Positions 1 to 7,677 of a stretch of DNA of 64,000 nt are shown one piece after another. The translations under genes were made by a program, and so were the position numbers. The DNA comes from an uncultured Rhodoferax sp. GTDB lineage: Bacteria > Pseudomonadota > Gammaproteobacteria > Burkholderiales > Burkholderiaceae_C. The stretch is taken from NCBI RefSeq assembly GCF_946221635.1, contig NZ_CAMIHB010000017.1, positions 1 to 64,000 on the forward strand, given 5' to 3'. The notes below the pieces were generated by a model that did not search any database, was not told where the DNA came from, and saw only the letters and a list, made by a program, of their open reading frames with translations. How positions within the stretch are numbered: the first letter of the stretch is position 1; the number at the start of each line of letters is the position of its first letter.

Positions 1-55
1 GAATACCGGCCTGTCACGCCGGGGGTCGCGGGTTCGAGTCCCGTCCACTCCGCCA
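1..55 (+). tRNA. tRNA-Asp (GTC), 5' end cut off by the window
   Basis: The anticodon arm with loop CTGTCAC (anticodon GTC), a variable loop, the T arm with GGTTCGAGTCC and a 3' end ending in CGCCA are visible. The acceptor 5' strand and D arm lie before the window. The CCA is encoded. The sequence matches the usual bacterial tRNA-Asp. Confidence 0.93.
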
Positions 56-58
56 AAT

Positions 59-93
59 AAAAAGCCGCTGCATGCAAATGCAGCGGCTTTTTT
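59..93 (+). terminator. Rho-independent terminator after tRNA-Asp
   Basis: A perfect 13-bp stem (61-73 with 78-90) closes a GCAA tetraloop and runs into six T residues, with A residues on the 5' side. It lies 6 nt after the tRNA CCA end and ends before the next gene. Confidence 0.92.
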
Positions 94-129
94 CTTTGTT
101 GCGTGCATGGATGTAGCCACAATGCTCCC

Positions 130-789
130 ATGTACAAGCACTTTTCGGAAACCACGGGCCACCAGCGTCTGGTCTATGGCGCGGTGGTGGGCGGTGTGGT
201 GGCGCTGCTGCCTCTGCCGCTAACTTTCGCCTCGCGCGGTCTGCTGGCCTGGACGGCGGGGGCCAGCGCTTACCTGGTGCTGTCGTGGTGGCTGGCGGTG
301 GCCTTTGATGCACAGCGCACGCGGGCCCGCGCGCAGGCGCAGGATCAGCCGGGCATGACGCTGTTTGCCCTCCTGCTGCTCTCGGTGTTTGCCAGCTTCG
401 CGGCGATTGCGCTCATGCTGCAGCATGTGAAAGACCTCTCTGGCGCGCAGCGGCTGGCGCATCTGGGCCTGTCCATGTCGGCGCTGGCGGCGTCCTGGCT
501 GCTGATGCAGACCATCTTTGCTTTCCGCTACGCCCACCTCTACTACCAGGAGGAGTTGCGTGGCCACGCGCATGGTGCGGGGCTGGACTTTCCGGGCAAG
601 CAGGCGCCGGACTATTTCGACTTTCTCTACTACGCCCATGTGGTGGGCATGACCTCGCAGGTGTCGGATGTGGTGGTCACCTCGCGCACCATGCGCCGGC
701 TCACGCTGCTGCACAGCGTGACGGCCTTTGGCTTCAACATGCTGGTGCTGGCGCTCTCCATCAACGTGATGGCGGGCGCGATCCAATGA
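130..789 (+). CDS. DUF1345 family membrane protein
   Basis: A 219-residue integral membrane protein of the DUF1345 family, whose function is unknown. Four to five hydrophobic helices are visible (about 15-60, 80-105, 120-145, 185-215), with the family-like segment FDFLYYAHVVGMTSQVSDV near residues 167-185. I chose the ATG at 130; an in-frame GTG at 103 would add nine poorly hydrophobic residues. Its 3' end overlaps the convergent EamA gene by 29 bp. It stands alone just after the tRNA terminator, so context gives no hint of a role. Confidence 0.85.
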   Translation: MYKHFSETTGHQRLVYGAVVGGVVALLPLPLTFASRGLLAWTAGASAYLVLSWWLAVAFDAQRTRARAQAQDQPGMTLFALLLLSVFASFAAIALMLQHVKDLSGAQRLAHLGLSMSALAASWLLMQTIFAFRYAHLYYQEELRGHAHGAGLDFPGKQAPDYFDFLYYAHVVGMTSQVSDVVVTSRTMRRLTLLHSVTAFGFNMLVLALSINVMAGAIQ

Positions 790-1690
790 GTCCGCTGGAA
801 AGCGCAGTGCCCAACAGGATGATGGGGCCGCAGACCAGCATCCAGGGCGTCACCGTCTCGCCCAGCAGCAACACGCCGTAGGCCACGCCGAACACGGGGA
901 TGGCGTAGGTCACGGTCAGCGCCTTGGCCGGGCCGCGCTTGGCAATGAGGCGGAAGAAAATCACGTAGGCAATGCCGGTGCACAGCACACCCAGCGCCAG
1001 CAGGGCCAACCAGGCGGCGGTTGTCACCGCGTGGTCGGGCCAGTACCAGACCGTGAAGGGCAGCAGGCCCAGGGTCGCCCCGACCTGGCTGCCCGTGGCC
1101 AGCACCATGGACGGTACGTCGGCCAGATAGCGGCGTGTGAAGCTGGCTGCCACACCATAGAAAAAGCAGGCCGCCAGGCAGGCCAGCACGGCCCAGCCGG
1201 TGGCGCCACCGCCCGTACCCGGTGTGAAGCTGGACTTGCTCCAGGCCAGCAGCGCCACGCCGAAGAACCCCACCAGCAGGCCCACCACACGCAGGCCCTG
1301 CGGCCGGTCCCGGAGCCAGACCCAGGCCACCACTGCACCAAACAGCGGCACCGTGGCATTGATGATGGACGAGAGGCCGGTGGAGATGCTCAGCAGCGCA
1401 TAGGACAGGCAGGCAAAGGGAATGGCGGAGTTGATCACGCCTACGGCAAACACCAGCTTCCAGTGCTGGCGCAGCGCGGCCATCTGGCCCTGGACCCAGA
1501 GGATGGGCAGCAGGAAGGCCGCGGCAATGCCTACGCGCATGCCCGCCGTGGGCAGGGCGCCAAATTCCTTGGCGCCCATGCGCATGAAGAGGAAGGACGA
1601 GCCCCAGATGGCGGCGAGCAGCACGAACTCCGGCACCCAGGCGGGCGCCGGAGCGGAGGGGGACGACGGAACGGAAGCGGAAGAGGTCAC
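761..1690 (-). CDS. EamA/DMT-family transporter (RhaT/YdcZ-like exporter)
   Basis: A 309-residue drug/metabolite-transporter protein with about ten membrane helices made of two EamA repeats. The first begins at AAIWGSSFLFMRMGAKEF near residue 28; the second ends with LLLGETVTPWMLVCGPIILLG. Members export metabolites or amino acids across the inner membrane; the substrate cannot be read here. The start is a GTG whose bases overlap the ogt stop codon (GTGA), so it is probably translationally coupled to ogt. It overlaps the convergent DUF1345 gene at its end. Its place behind two DNA-repair genes may be only co-transcription. Confidence 0.85.
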   Translation of the reverse strand: MTSSASVPSSPSAPAPAWVPEFVLLAAIWGSSFLFMRMGAKEFGALPTAGMRVGIAAAFLLPILWVQGQMAALRQHWKLVFAVGVINSAIPFACLSYALLSISTGLSSIINATVPLFGAVVAWVWLRDRPQGLRVVGLLVGFFGVALLAWSKSSFTPGTGGGATGWAVLACLAACFFYGVAASFTRRYLADVPSMVLATGSQVGATLGLLPFTVWYWPDHAVTTAAWLALLALGVLCTGIAYVIFFRLIAKRGPAKALTVTYAIPVFGVAYGVLLLGETVTPWMLVCGPIILLGTALSSGLIGSRPPSR

Positions 1691-2181
1691 AGGTTTCTTT
1701 CGAGTTGCAGCAGGGCGATTTTGCGGTCCAGTCCACCCGCATAGCCGGTGAGTGCGCCATTCGCACCCAGCACGCGGTGGCAGGGCACGATGACACTGAT
1801 GGGGTTGCGCCCCACGGCGGCACCCACGGCACGCACGGCGGCAGGGTTCTGGATTTGCTGGCTGATATGGCCGTAGCTTAGCGTGCTGCCGCTGGCGATA
1901 CCCCGCAGCCGGGTCCAGACCGCCTGTTGGAACGCCGTACCACCTGAGAGATCCAGGGGCAGGTCGAACTGCTGACGGCGACCGGCAAAGTACTCCAGCA
2001 GTTGCTGGCCGGCGGCGCGCAGCAGCGGGTGCTCAGGGTCTTCAAGCCAGGCACCCAACGACGGCTGGTGTTGCTGGCCGTCAAACCAGGCGCCGACCAG
2101 GGCGGTGGGCGTGGCCGCCAGGGTCATGGGGCCCAGTGGCGTGGCCAGGGCGGTACAGACGGTGTGAGAAGGGAACTTCAT
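1687..2181 (-). CDS. ogt: Methylated-DNA--protein-cysteine methyltransferase
   Basis: A suicide enzyme that moves the alkyl group from O6-alkylguanine to its own cysteine. At 164 residues it has the usual Ogt length. The active site IVPCHRV is present with Cys134, preceded by the helix-turn-helix segment YGHISQQIQNPAAVRAVGAA. The start ATG at 2181 is preferred because residues upstream in the same frame come from an interspersed repeat. It lies 44 bp after the Ada-AlkA fusion and overlaps the EamA start, so all three genes are probably one alkylation-repair transcript. Confidence 0.95.
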   Translation of the reverse strand: MKFPSHTVCTALATPLGPMTLAATPTALVGAWFDGQQHQPSLGAWLEDPEHPLLRAAGQQLLEYFAGRRQQFDLPLDLSGGTAFQQAVWTRLRGIASGSTLSYGHISQQIQNPAAVRAVGAAVGRNPISVIVPCHRVLGANGALTGYAGGLDRKIALLQLERNL

Positions 2182-2182
2182 A

Positions 2183-2231
2183 TCAAAAAGGCCTCCAGCC
2201 CTCGTGGAATGTGCGCAAGCAGCTATCAATT
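2183..2231 (+). repeat. Interspersed ~60-bp repeat, copy 1
   Basis: An A-run, then AGCCCTCGTGGAAT, then the core TGCGCAAGCAGCTAT. The copy fills the gap between alkA and ogt. Read on the minus strand, its 3' end supplies the TGA stop codon of alkA. Confidence 0.8.
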
Positions 2232-3737
2232 CAGGAGTGACCAGGCACGCACGGTGGCGTAGCTGCGCCAGGGTCGCCAGGCCTGGGACGCCTGTTCGGC
2301 TGCCACCGCCGGACGTGGCTGCCCGCGCACGCCCAGAGCTTTGTGCAGGGCCACATCGCCGGCCGGAAACGCATCGGGCCAGCGCAGTGCGCGCATGGCG
2401 ATGTAGTTTGCCGTCCAGGCGCCAATGCCGGGCAGGGCTTGCAAGGCGGCCAGGGTGGCCGGCACATCGGCACTGGGGTTGAGGGTGAGCTGGCCGTCGG
2501 CCACGGCGGCGGCAATGGCGCGAATCGCCTGCTGGCGCTGGCGCACGATGCCGACTTGCCCCAAGTCCTCGTCGCTGGCATGGCGTAGCGCCTGTGGCGC
2601 GGGGAACAGATGCGTGAGCCCTTCCTGCGGTGTGGTCAGTGGCGTGCCAAAGCGCTGCACCAGGCGTGCGCCCAGGGTGCGTGCGGCCTGCACCGTGACC
2701 TGCTGGCCCAGCACGGCGCGCACCGCCAGTTCAAAACCGTCTACCGTACCCGGCACGCGCAGGCCCGCACCATCGGGAAAGCTGTGTTGCAGCACGGCGT
2801 GGATGGCGTGCGGGTCGGCGTCCAGATCCAAGAGGCTGCGCACGCGCGCCATCACCAGTGGCAGGGCCGCGGCCAGGGATTCGCTGACCGTGATCTGCAC
2901 CTCGCTGCGCGTCGGCACCAACTGCAGCTGCACCCAGCCCTGCAGCTGGTGTCCGCCTGCGTCCAGCGCCAGCGTGCGGGCCATGCGCAGCTGCGTCGGC
3001 TCCACCACTTCCACGCCGGCGAGGCTGCGCGTGCCGAAGAACTGCAGCAGGGCGGCTTCGTCCAGTGGCGGGCGGTAGGCGGCGCGCAGCTGCAGGCCGT
3101 TGCTTGCCCCGGTGCTTTCCGCGCTGCGCAGGGCGCGCGGCTGCAGGCGGTATTGCGCGGCAAACACGGTGTTGAAGCGGCGCACGCTGGCAAAGCCGCT
3201 GAGCAGGGCGACCTGGGCGATGGGTAGTTGGGTATCGGTCAGCAGTTGCTTGGCCGTGAGCAGGCGGCGCGTCTGCAGGTACTGCAGCGGCGAGATGCCC
3301 CACTGCGCCTCGAAGATGCGGCGCAGGTGGCGCTCGCTCACGCCCAGGCGCAGCGCCACGTCGCCCATGCCGGGGGCGCCGTTGCTCCAGAGCTGCGGCG
3401 CGTCCAGCAGCTGGGCCGCCTGGCGTGCCAGGATGGCCGAGGCATCCTGGGTGGACCAGGCTCGCGCGCCCAGGGCCTGCAGGCCCGAGGGCGCCAGCTC
3501 GGGGCGGCAGCGCATGCAGGGCCGAAAGCCCGCCGCCTCGGCCTGCGAGGCCAGGGTGAAGAAGCGGCAGTTCTCGGGCTTGGGCGTGCGCACCTTGCAG
3601 ACCGGGCGGCAGTAGATGCCCGTGCTGGTCACGCCGGTGAAAAAGCGTCCGTCAAAGCGCGCGTCCCGGGCCTTGAGGGCCAGGTACTGGCCGCCATCGT
3701 CGGTGGCGGGTGCGCGGGGCGGGCTGGGCGTGTGCAT
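2226..3737 (-). CDS. alkA: Ada-type sensor/AraC HTH fused to AlkA 3-methyladenine DNA glycosylase
   Basis: A 503-residue fusion. Residues 15-80 form the Ada methyl-phosphotriester zinc domain with Cys43, Cys47, Cys74 and Cys77 (IYCRPVC and RPCMRC). Residues 120-195 form an AraC-type helix-turn-helix. Residues 205-490 are AlkA, with the helix-hairpin-helix LPGIGAWTANYIAMRAL and the catalytic Asp in PAGDVALH. By family knowledge, methylation of the first Cys turns on DNA binding, so the protein should sense alkylation, activate its own operon and excise 3-alkyl bases. The open frame continues far upstream, but ATG 3737 is the first start giving the family N terminus. The first gene of alkA-ogt-eamA. 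Confidence 0.92.
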   Translation of the reverse strand: MHTPSPPRAPATDDGGQYLALKARDARFDGRFFTGVTSTGIYCRPVCKVRTPKPENCRFFTLASQAEAAGFRPCMRCRPELAPSGLQALGARAWSTQDASAILARQAAQLLDAPQLWSNGAPGMGDVALRLGVSERHLRRIFEAQWGISPLQYLQTRRLLTAKQLLTDTQLPIAQVALLSGFASVRRFNTVFAAQYRLQPRALRSAESTGASNGLQLRAAYRPPLDEAALLQFFGTRSLAGVEVVEPTQLRMARTLALDAGGHQLQGWVQLQLVPTRSEVQITVSESLAAALPLVMARVRSLLDLDADPHAIHAVLQHSFPDGAGLRVPGTVDGFELAVRAVLGQQVTVQAARTLGARLVQRFGTPLTTPQEGLTHLFPAPQALRHASDEDLGQVGIVRQRQQAIRAIAAAVADGQLTLNPSADVPATLAALQALPGIGAWTANYIAMRALRWPDAFPAGDVALHKALGVRGQPRPAVAAEQASQAWRPWRSYATVRAWSLLN

Positions 3738-3881
3738 GGAGGGAATGATACGAAGCCGCCCGCGCAGAATGCGCCGTTTTCGGACATGTGGCTGTGGCGC
3801 AGGGGCACGGGGTGCGCCGCCTACAATGTGCCGCCACACGCCCCTGCATCCGCGCGGGGCGGTAACAGGATTTTTTGTTTC

Positions 3882-5258
3882 GTGCAGCTTGCTCCCCAGA
3901 TCTTCAAGGCCTATGACATCCGTGGTGTCGTGCCCACCACCCTGAGCCCGGAATTCGCGCGCGGCCTGGGGCGGGCCTTTGGCACGGTGGCCCTGGCCCG
4001 GGGCGAACACACGGTGGCCGTGGGGCGCGATGGGCGCCTCAGCGGCCCTGCACTGGCGGCGGCCCTCATGGAAGGGCTGCAGGAGGCTGGCGTGGCCGTG
4101 ATCGACGTGGGCATGGTCACCACGCCCATGCTCTACTTTGCGGCGCACACGCTGTGCCGCAGCGGCGTGCAGGTCACCGGCAGCCACAACCCGCGCGACG
4201 ACAACGGTTTCAAGATGGTGCTGGCCGGCGAGGCCATCTACGGTGAGGCCATCCAGGCCCTGCGGGTGCGGATGGAGCAGGAGCACTGGGTGCTGCAGCC
4301 CGGCGGCAGCTACCGCAGGGTGGACCTGCTGGCAGATTACACCGCCCGCATCACGGGTGATGTACGCCTGGCGCGGCCCCTCAAGGTGGTGGTGGACAGC
4401 GGCAACGGCGTGGCCGGGGCCTCGGCACCCGGCATTCTGCGTGCCCTGGGTTGCGAGGTGCAGGAGCTGTTCAGCACTGTCGATGGCAACTTTCCCAACC
4501 ACCATCCCGACCCCAGCCAGCCCGACAACCTGCGCGACCTCATCGCCGCGCTGCAGGCTGGCGATGCCGAACTGGGCCTGGCCTTTGACGGCGACGGCGA
4601 CCGGCTGGGCGTGGTTACGCGCGATGGCGACACCATTTACCCCGACCGCCAACTGATGCTCCTGGCGCGCGACGTATTGCAGCGTGTGCCCGGCGGCAGC
4701 GTGGTGTTTGATGTGAAATGCTCGCAGCAGCTCGCGCCCGTGATTGCGGCGGCCGGCGGCAGTCCGCTGATGTGGAAGACCGGCCATTCGCTCATGAAGG
4801 CCAAGATGCGCGAGGTGCATGCGCCGCTGGGCGGTGAGATGAGCGGTCACCTGTTCATTCAGGAGCGCTGGTATGGTTTCGACGACGCCACCTATGCCGC
4901 TGCGCGCCTGTTGGAGATCCTGAGTCGCGCCCCCGATGCCTCGGCCCAGCTGCAAGCCTTGCCCACCAGTTTTTCCACGCCTGAGCTGCAGGTGCCCTGC
5001 GCGCAGGCACATGCGGTGGTGGAGCGGCTGCTGCGCGAGGCGCGCTTTGATGCGCCGGCCCAGCTCAGCACCGTGGACGGCCTGCGTGTGGACTGGCCCG
5101 ATGGCTTTGGCCTGCTGCGCGCGTCCAATACCACGCCGGTGCTGGTGCTGCGCTTTGAGGGACAGACCGAGGCTGCACTGCAACGCATCCAGGACACCAT
5201 GCTGGCCCTGCTGCGCCGCGTGCTGCCTGATGCGCGCGTAGGAGGGGCCACGCATTGA
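3882..5258 (+). CDS. algC: Phosphomannomutase/phosphoglucomutase (AlgC/ManB family)
   Basis: Interconverts hexose 1- and 6-phosphates (mannose and glucose), feeding LPS and exopolysaccharide precursors. The 458-residue product has the four-domain layout. The phosphoserine loop is TGSHNPRDDNGFK, the Mg site is FDGDGDRLG, the sugar loop is GGEMSGHLF, and the C-terminal phosphate loop is RASNTTPVLVLRFEG. The start is GTG at 3882, the only start codon giving the canonical QIFKAYDIRG N terminus. The stop overlaps the TTG start of waaC by 4 nt, so the LPS genes follow in one operon. Confidence 0.92.
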   Translation: MQLAPQIFKAYDIRGVVPTTLSPEFARGLGRAFGTVALARGEHTVAVGRDGRLSGPALAAALMEGLQEAGVAVIDVGMVTTPMLYFAAHTLCRSGVQVTGSHNPRDDNGFKMVLAGEAIYGEAIQALRVRMEQEHWVLQPGGSYRRVDLLADYTARITGDVRLARPLKVVVDSGNGVAGASAPGILRALGCEVQELFSTVDGNFPNHHPDPSQPDNLRDLIAALQAGDAELGLAFDGDGDRLGVVTRDGDTIYPDRQLMLLARDVLQRVPGGSVVFDVKCSQQLAPVIAAAGGSPLMWKTGHSLMKAKMREVHAPLGGEMSGHLFIQERWYGFDDATYAAARLLEILSRAPDASAQLQALPTSFSTPELQVPCAQAHAVVERLLREARFDAPAQLSTVDGLRVDWPDGFGLLRASNTTPVLVLRFEGQTEAALQRIQDTMLALLRRVLPDARVGGATH

Positions 5259-6319
5259 AGCCCGCGCCGCAACGCATCCTCATCGTCAAGCTCTCGTCAC
5301 TGGGCGATGTCGTGCACGCCATGCCTGCCGTGCAGGACTTGCGCCGCGCCTTTCCGCACGCGCAGATCGACTGGGTCGTCGAGGCTGCGTTCGCGCCGCT
5401 GGTCGCGCGCTGCGAGGGCGTGCAGCAGGTCATTCCCTGCGCGCTGCGGCAGTGGCGCAAAAGCCCCTTCAAGGCCGAGACACGCCGCGCCTGGCGTGCT
5501 TTCAAGGCGCAGCTGCAGGCCCAGGCCTACGACGCCATCATCGACCTGCAGGGCCTGAGCAAATCGGCCCTGGTGTCCTGGCTGGCACGCACCACGTCCG
5601 GCGGCAAGCGCTACGGCCTGGCCAACCAGACCGAGGGCTCAGGCTTTGAAGCCCCGGCGCGCTGGGTGGCCGATGTGGCCATCGAGATCGAACCCCATGT
5701 GCACGCGGTGCAGCGCTCGCGCATCCTCTGCGCGGCCGGATTGGGCTATGCGCTGCAAGGCCCGGCCCACTGCGGCTTGCGCCCCGGTGGCCTGGCCAGC
5801 CTTCAACCGGCCAGCCAGGGCGAGAATCCCTTTGTGCCCAAGAAGGCCGTGGTGGCCCTGGTGCACGGCACCTCGCGCGCGGACAAGGAATGGTCGCAGG
5901 CCTCTTGGGTGGCGTTGGGGCGGCGCCTGAACCATGCCGGTTTTGCCGTGGCCCTGCCGCATGGCAATGCCGCCGAGAAAGCCACCAGTGAAGCCATTGC
6001 CGCCCAGCTGACGGACGCCTGGGTGTGGCCCGCCATGGCGCTGGACGCGATGACGGACACCCTGGCCCATTGCGCTGGCGTGGTGGGTGTGGACAGCGGC
6101 GTGAGCCATATTGCCGTGGCACTGGACCTGCCGCATGTGCAGATCTACAACTTCGACACCGCCTGGCGCACCGGCCCCGAGGTGCGGGCCGGGACCGACG
6201 AGGCCACAGCCCCGCGCCTGCCGCTGCGGCAAGTCAGCGTCTATGGCCAACCCCAGCCCACGGTGGACGCCGTGTGGGAGGCCTGGGACAGCCTGGCCAC
6301 CCCGGTGCTGTGCCGATGA
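5255..6319 (+). CDS. waaC: Lipopolysaccharide heptosyltransferase I
   Basis: A GT9-family glycosyltransferase that adds the first L-glycero-D-manno-heptose to Kdo2-lipid A at the cytoplasmic face of the inner membrane. The 354-residue product begins with RILIVKLSSLGDVVHAMPA, the family N-terminal signature, and carries the nucleotide-sugar region GVVGVDSGVSHIAVAL near residue 270. It uses a TTG start preceded by GGAGG (5241-5245) and overlapping the algC stop. It overlaps waaA by 4 nt. Confidence 0.92.
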   Translation: MKPAPQRILIVKLSSLGDVVHAMPAVQDLRRAFPHAQIDWVVEAAFAPLVARCEGVQQVIPCALRQWRKSPFKAETRRAWRAFKAQLQAQAYDAIIDLQGLSKSALVSWLARTTSGGKRYGLANQTEGSGFEAPARWVADVAIEIEPHVHAVQRSRILCAAGLGYALQGPAHCGLRPGGLASLQPASQGENPFVPKKAVVALVHGTSRADKEWSQASWVALGRRLNHAGFAVALPHGNAAEKATSEAIAAQLTDAWVWPAMALDAMTDTLAHCAGVVGVDSGVSHIAVALDLPHVQIYNFDTAWRTGPEVRAGTDEATAPRLPLRQVSVYGQPQPTVDAVWEAWDSLATPVLCR

Positions 6320-7635
6320 TGCGCGCCCTCTATTCCGCTGCCGTCTGGCTGGCCCAGCCCCTGGTGCGGCGCAAGCTGCGCCGGCGCGCGGTGGCCGAGC
6401 CTCTGTATGGCGAACACATGGCCGAACGCTTTGGCCGCTACCGCCAGCCTGCCCCTGCGGCAGGCGAAGGCCCGCTGGTCTGGCTGCACGCCGTGTCGCT
6501 CGGGGAGACCCTGGCTGCGGCCACGCTGGTAACCGCTTTGCGCCAGCAACTGCCTGGTATGCGCCTGCTGCTGACCCATGGCACGGCCACGGGCCGTGCA
6601 GCCGGTGCGCGCCTCTTGCAGCCCGGTGACGTGCAGGTCTGGCAGCCCTGGGACACGGTGGGGGCGGTGCGCCGTTTTCTTGCGCATTTCCGCCCGCAGC
6701 TGGGGCTGCTGATGGAGACCGAGCTGTGGCCCAACCTGGTCGCAGAGAGTACGCGTGCTGCTGTGCCGCTGTGTCTGGTGAATGCGCGTCTGAGCGAGAA
6801 GACCTTGCGCCAGTCGCTGCGCTGGGGCGCCCTGGCGCGGAACGCCTACGCGGGCTTGCACGCGGCCTGGGCGCAGAGCGAGGCCGATGCCCAGCGCCTG
6901 CGCCAGCTGGGCGCGCCGGTGCGCGGTGTGATGGGCAACTTCAAGTTCGACATGGCGCCCAACCCGGCCCTGCTGGCGCAAGGCCGCAGCTGGCGCGAGG
7001 CCAGCGCCCGTCCGGTGCTGATGTTCGCCAGCGTACGCGAAGGCGAGGAGGCCATGCTCATCGAGCTATTGAAGCAAAAAAGGTCTCCAGCCCCCGTGGA
7101 ATCTGCGCAAGCAGCTCCTGAAAAAATAGCAAATCCGATGCAGTGGCTGATCGTGCCGCGCCACCCGCAGCGCTTTGACGAGGTGGCTGCGCTGTTCTCC
7201 GCGGCGGGCTACACCGTGGCGCGCCGCAGCCAGTGGGGCGATGGAGGCCCGGTAACGGCCGACATCTGGCTGGGCGATTCGCTGGGCGAGATGGCGCTGT
7301 ACTTTGGCCTGGCCCACGCGGCGTTGCTGGGTGGCAGCTTTGCGCCGCTGGGTGGCCAGAACCTGATCGAGGCGGCGGCCTGTGGAGTCCCTGTTTTCAT
7401 GGGGCCGCATACCTACAACTTTGCCGAAGCCTCCCAGCTCGCAGCAGACGCAGGCGCCGCTTTCGCTTGTTCGGATCTGGCAGAGGCTGTGCAGCGGGCG
7501 ACGGCGATGCTGCACACGGCACCCGCCCTGGCCCAGGCGCAACAGGCCGCGCTGGACCTGGGCGCCGCCCACCGCGGGGCCGCACTGCGCACGGCCCAGG
7601 CGCTGGCTGCCGTGCTGGCAGAAAAAAGGCCCTGA
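6316..7635 (+). CDS. waaA: 3-deoxy-D-manno-octulosonic acid (Kdo) transferase
   Basis: Attaches Kdo residues to lipid IVA, an essential step of LPS synthesis. The 439-residue product has an N-terminal membrane anchor (about 1-20), then LWLHAVSLGET-like acceptor-side sequence (VWLHAVSLGETLA), METELWPNL, and the C-terminal GGSFAPLGGQNLIEAAACG nucleotide-sugar motif. ATG 6316 and ATG 6319 are both possible. Residues about 254-273 (KQKRSPAPVESAQAAPEKIA) are encoded by an interspersed repeat lying in frame just before the conserved PRHPQRF segment, so this linker is longer than usual. The last gene of algC-waaC-waaA. Confidence 0.93.
   Translation: MMRALYSAAVWLAQPLVRRKLRRRAVAEPLYGEHMAERFGRYRQPAPAAGEGPLVWLHAVSLGETLAAATLVTALRQQLPGMRLLLTHGTATGRAAGARLLQPGDVQVWQPWDTVGAVRRFLAHFRPQLGLLMETELWPNLVAESTRAAVPLCLVNARLSEKTLRQSLRWGALARNAYAGLHAAWAQSEADAQRLRQLGAPVRGVMGNFKFDMAPNPALLAQGRSWREASARPVLMFASVREGEEAMLIELLKQKRSPAPVESAQAAPEKIANPMQWLIVPRHPQRFDEVAALFSAAGYTVARRSQWGDGGPVTADIWLGDSLGEMALYFGLAHAALLGGSFAPLGGQNLIEAAACGVPVFMGPHTYNFAEASQLAADAGAAFACSDLAEAVQRATAMLHTAPALAQAQQAALDLGAAHRGAALRTAQALAAVLAEKRP
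7075..7133 (+). repeat. Interspersed ~60-bp repeat, copy 2, in frame inside waaA
   Basis: An A-run, CCAGCCCCCGTGGAATC, the core TGCGCAAGCAGCT and the 3' AAATAGCAAAT. One of the best-preserved copies; it adds no stop codon and keeps the waaA frame open. Confidence 0.88.
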
Positions 7636-7655
7636 GCGCACACGCGCCAGGGCCT
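7622..7655 (-). terminator. Terminator of the pcm-rhodanese-tolC transcript, overlapping the waaA stop
   Basis: On the minus strand an 8-bp stem AGGCCCTG/CAGGGCCT (7655-7648 with 7634-7627) is followed by a T-run (7627-7622). The plus strand has the same stem without a T-run downstream. The waaA stop codon lies inside it. Confidence 0.8.
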
Positions 7656-7677
7656 GGTCTGTGGCGGCGGTTGCGCC

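Noticed and set aside
103..129. GTG start nine codons before ATG 130 of the DUF1345 gene
   Set aside because: The extra residues are not family-like and the site is very close to the tRNA terminator.
3738..5255. Upstream extension of the alkA frame through the algC region
   Set aside because: The added residues are antisense to the well-supported algC gene and precede the canonical Ada domain start.
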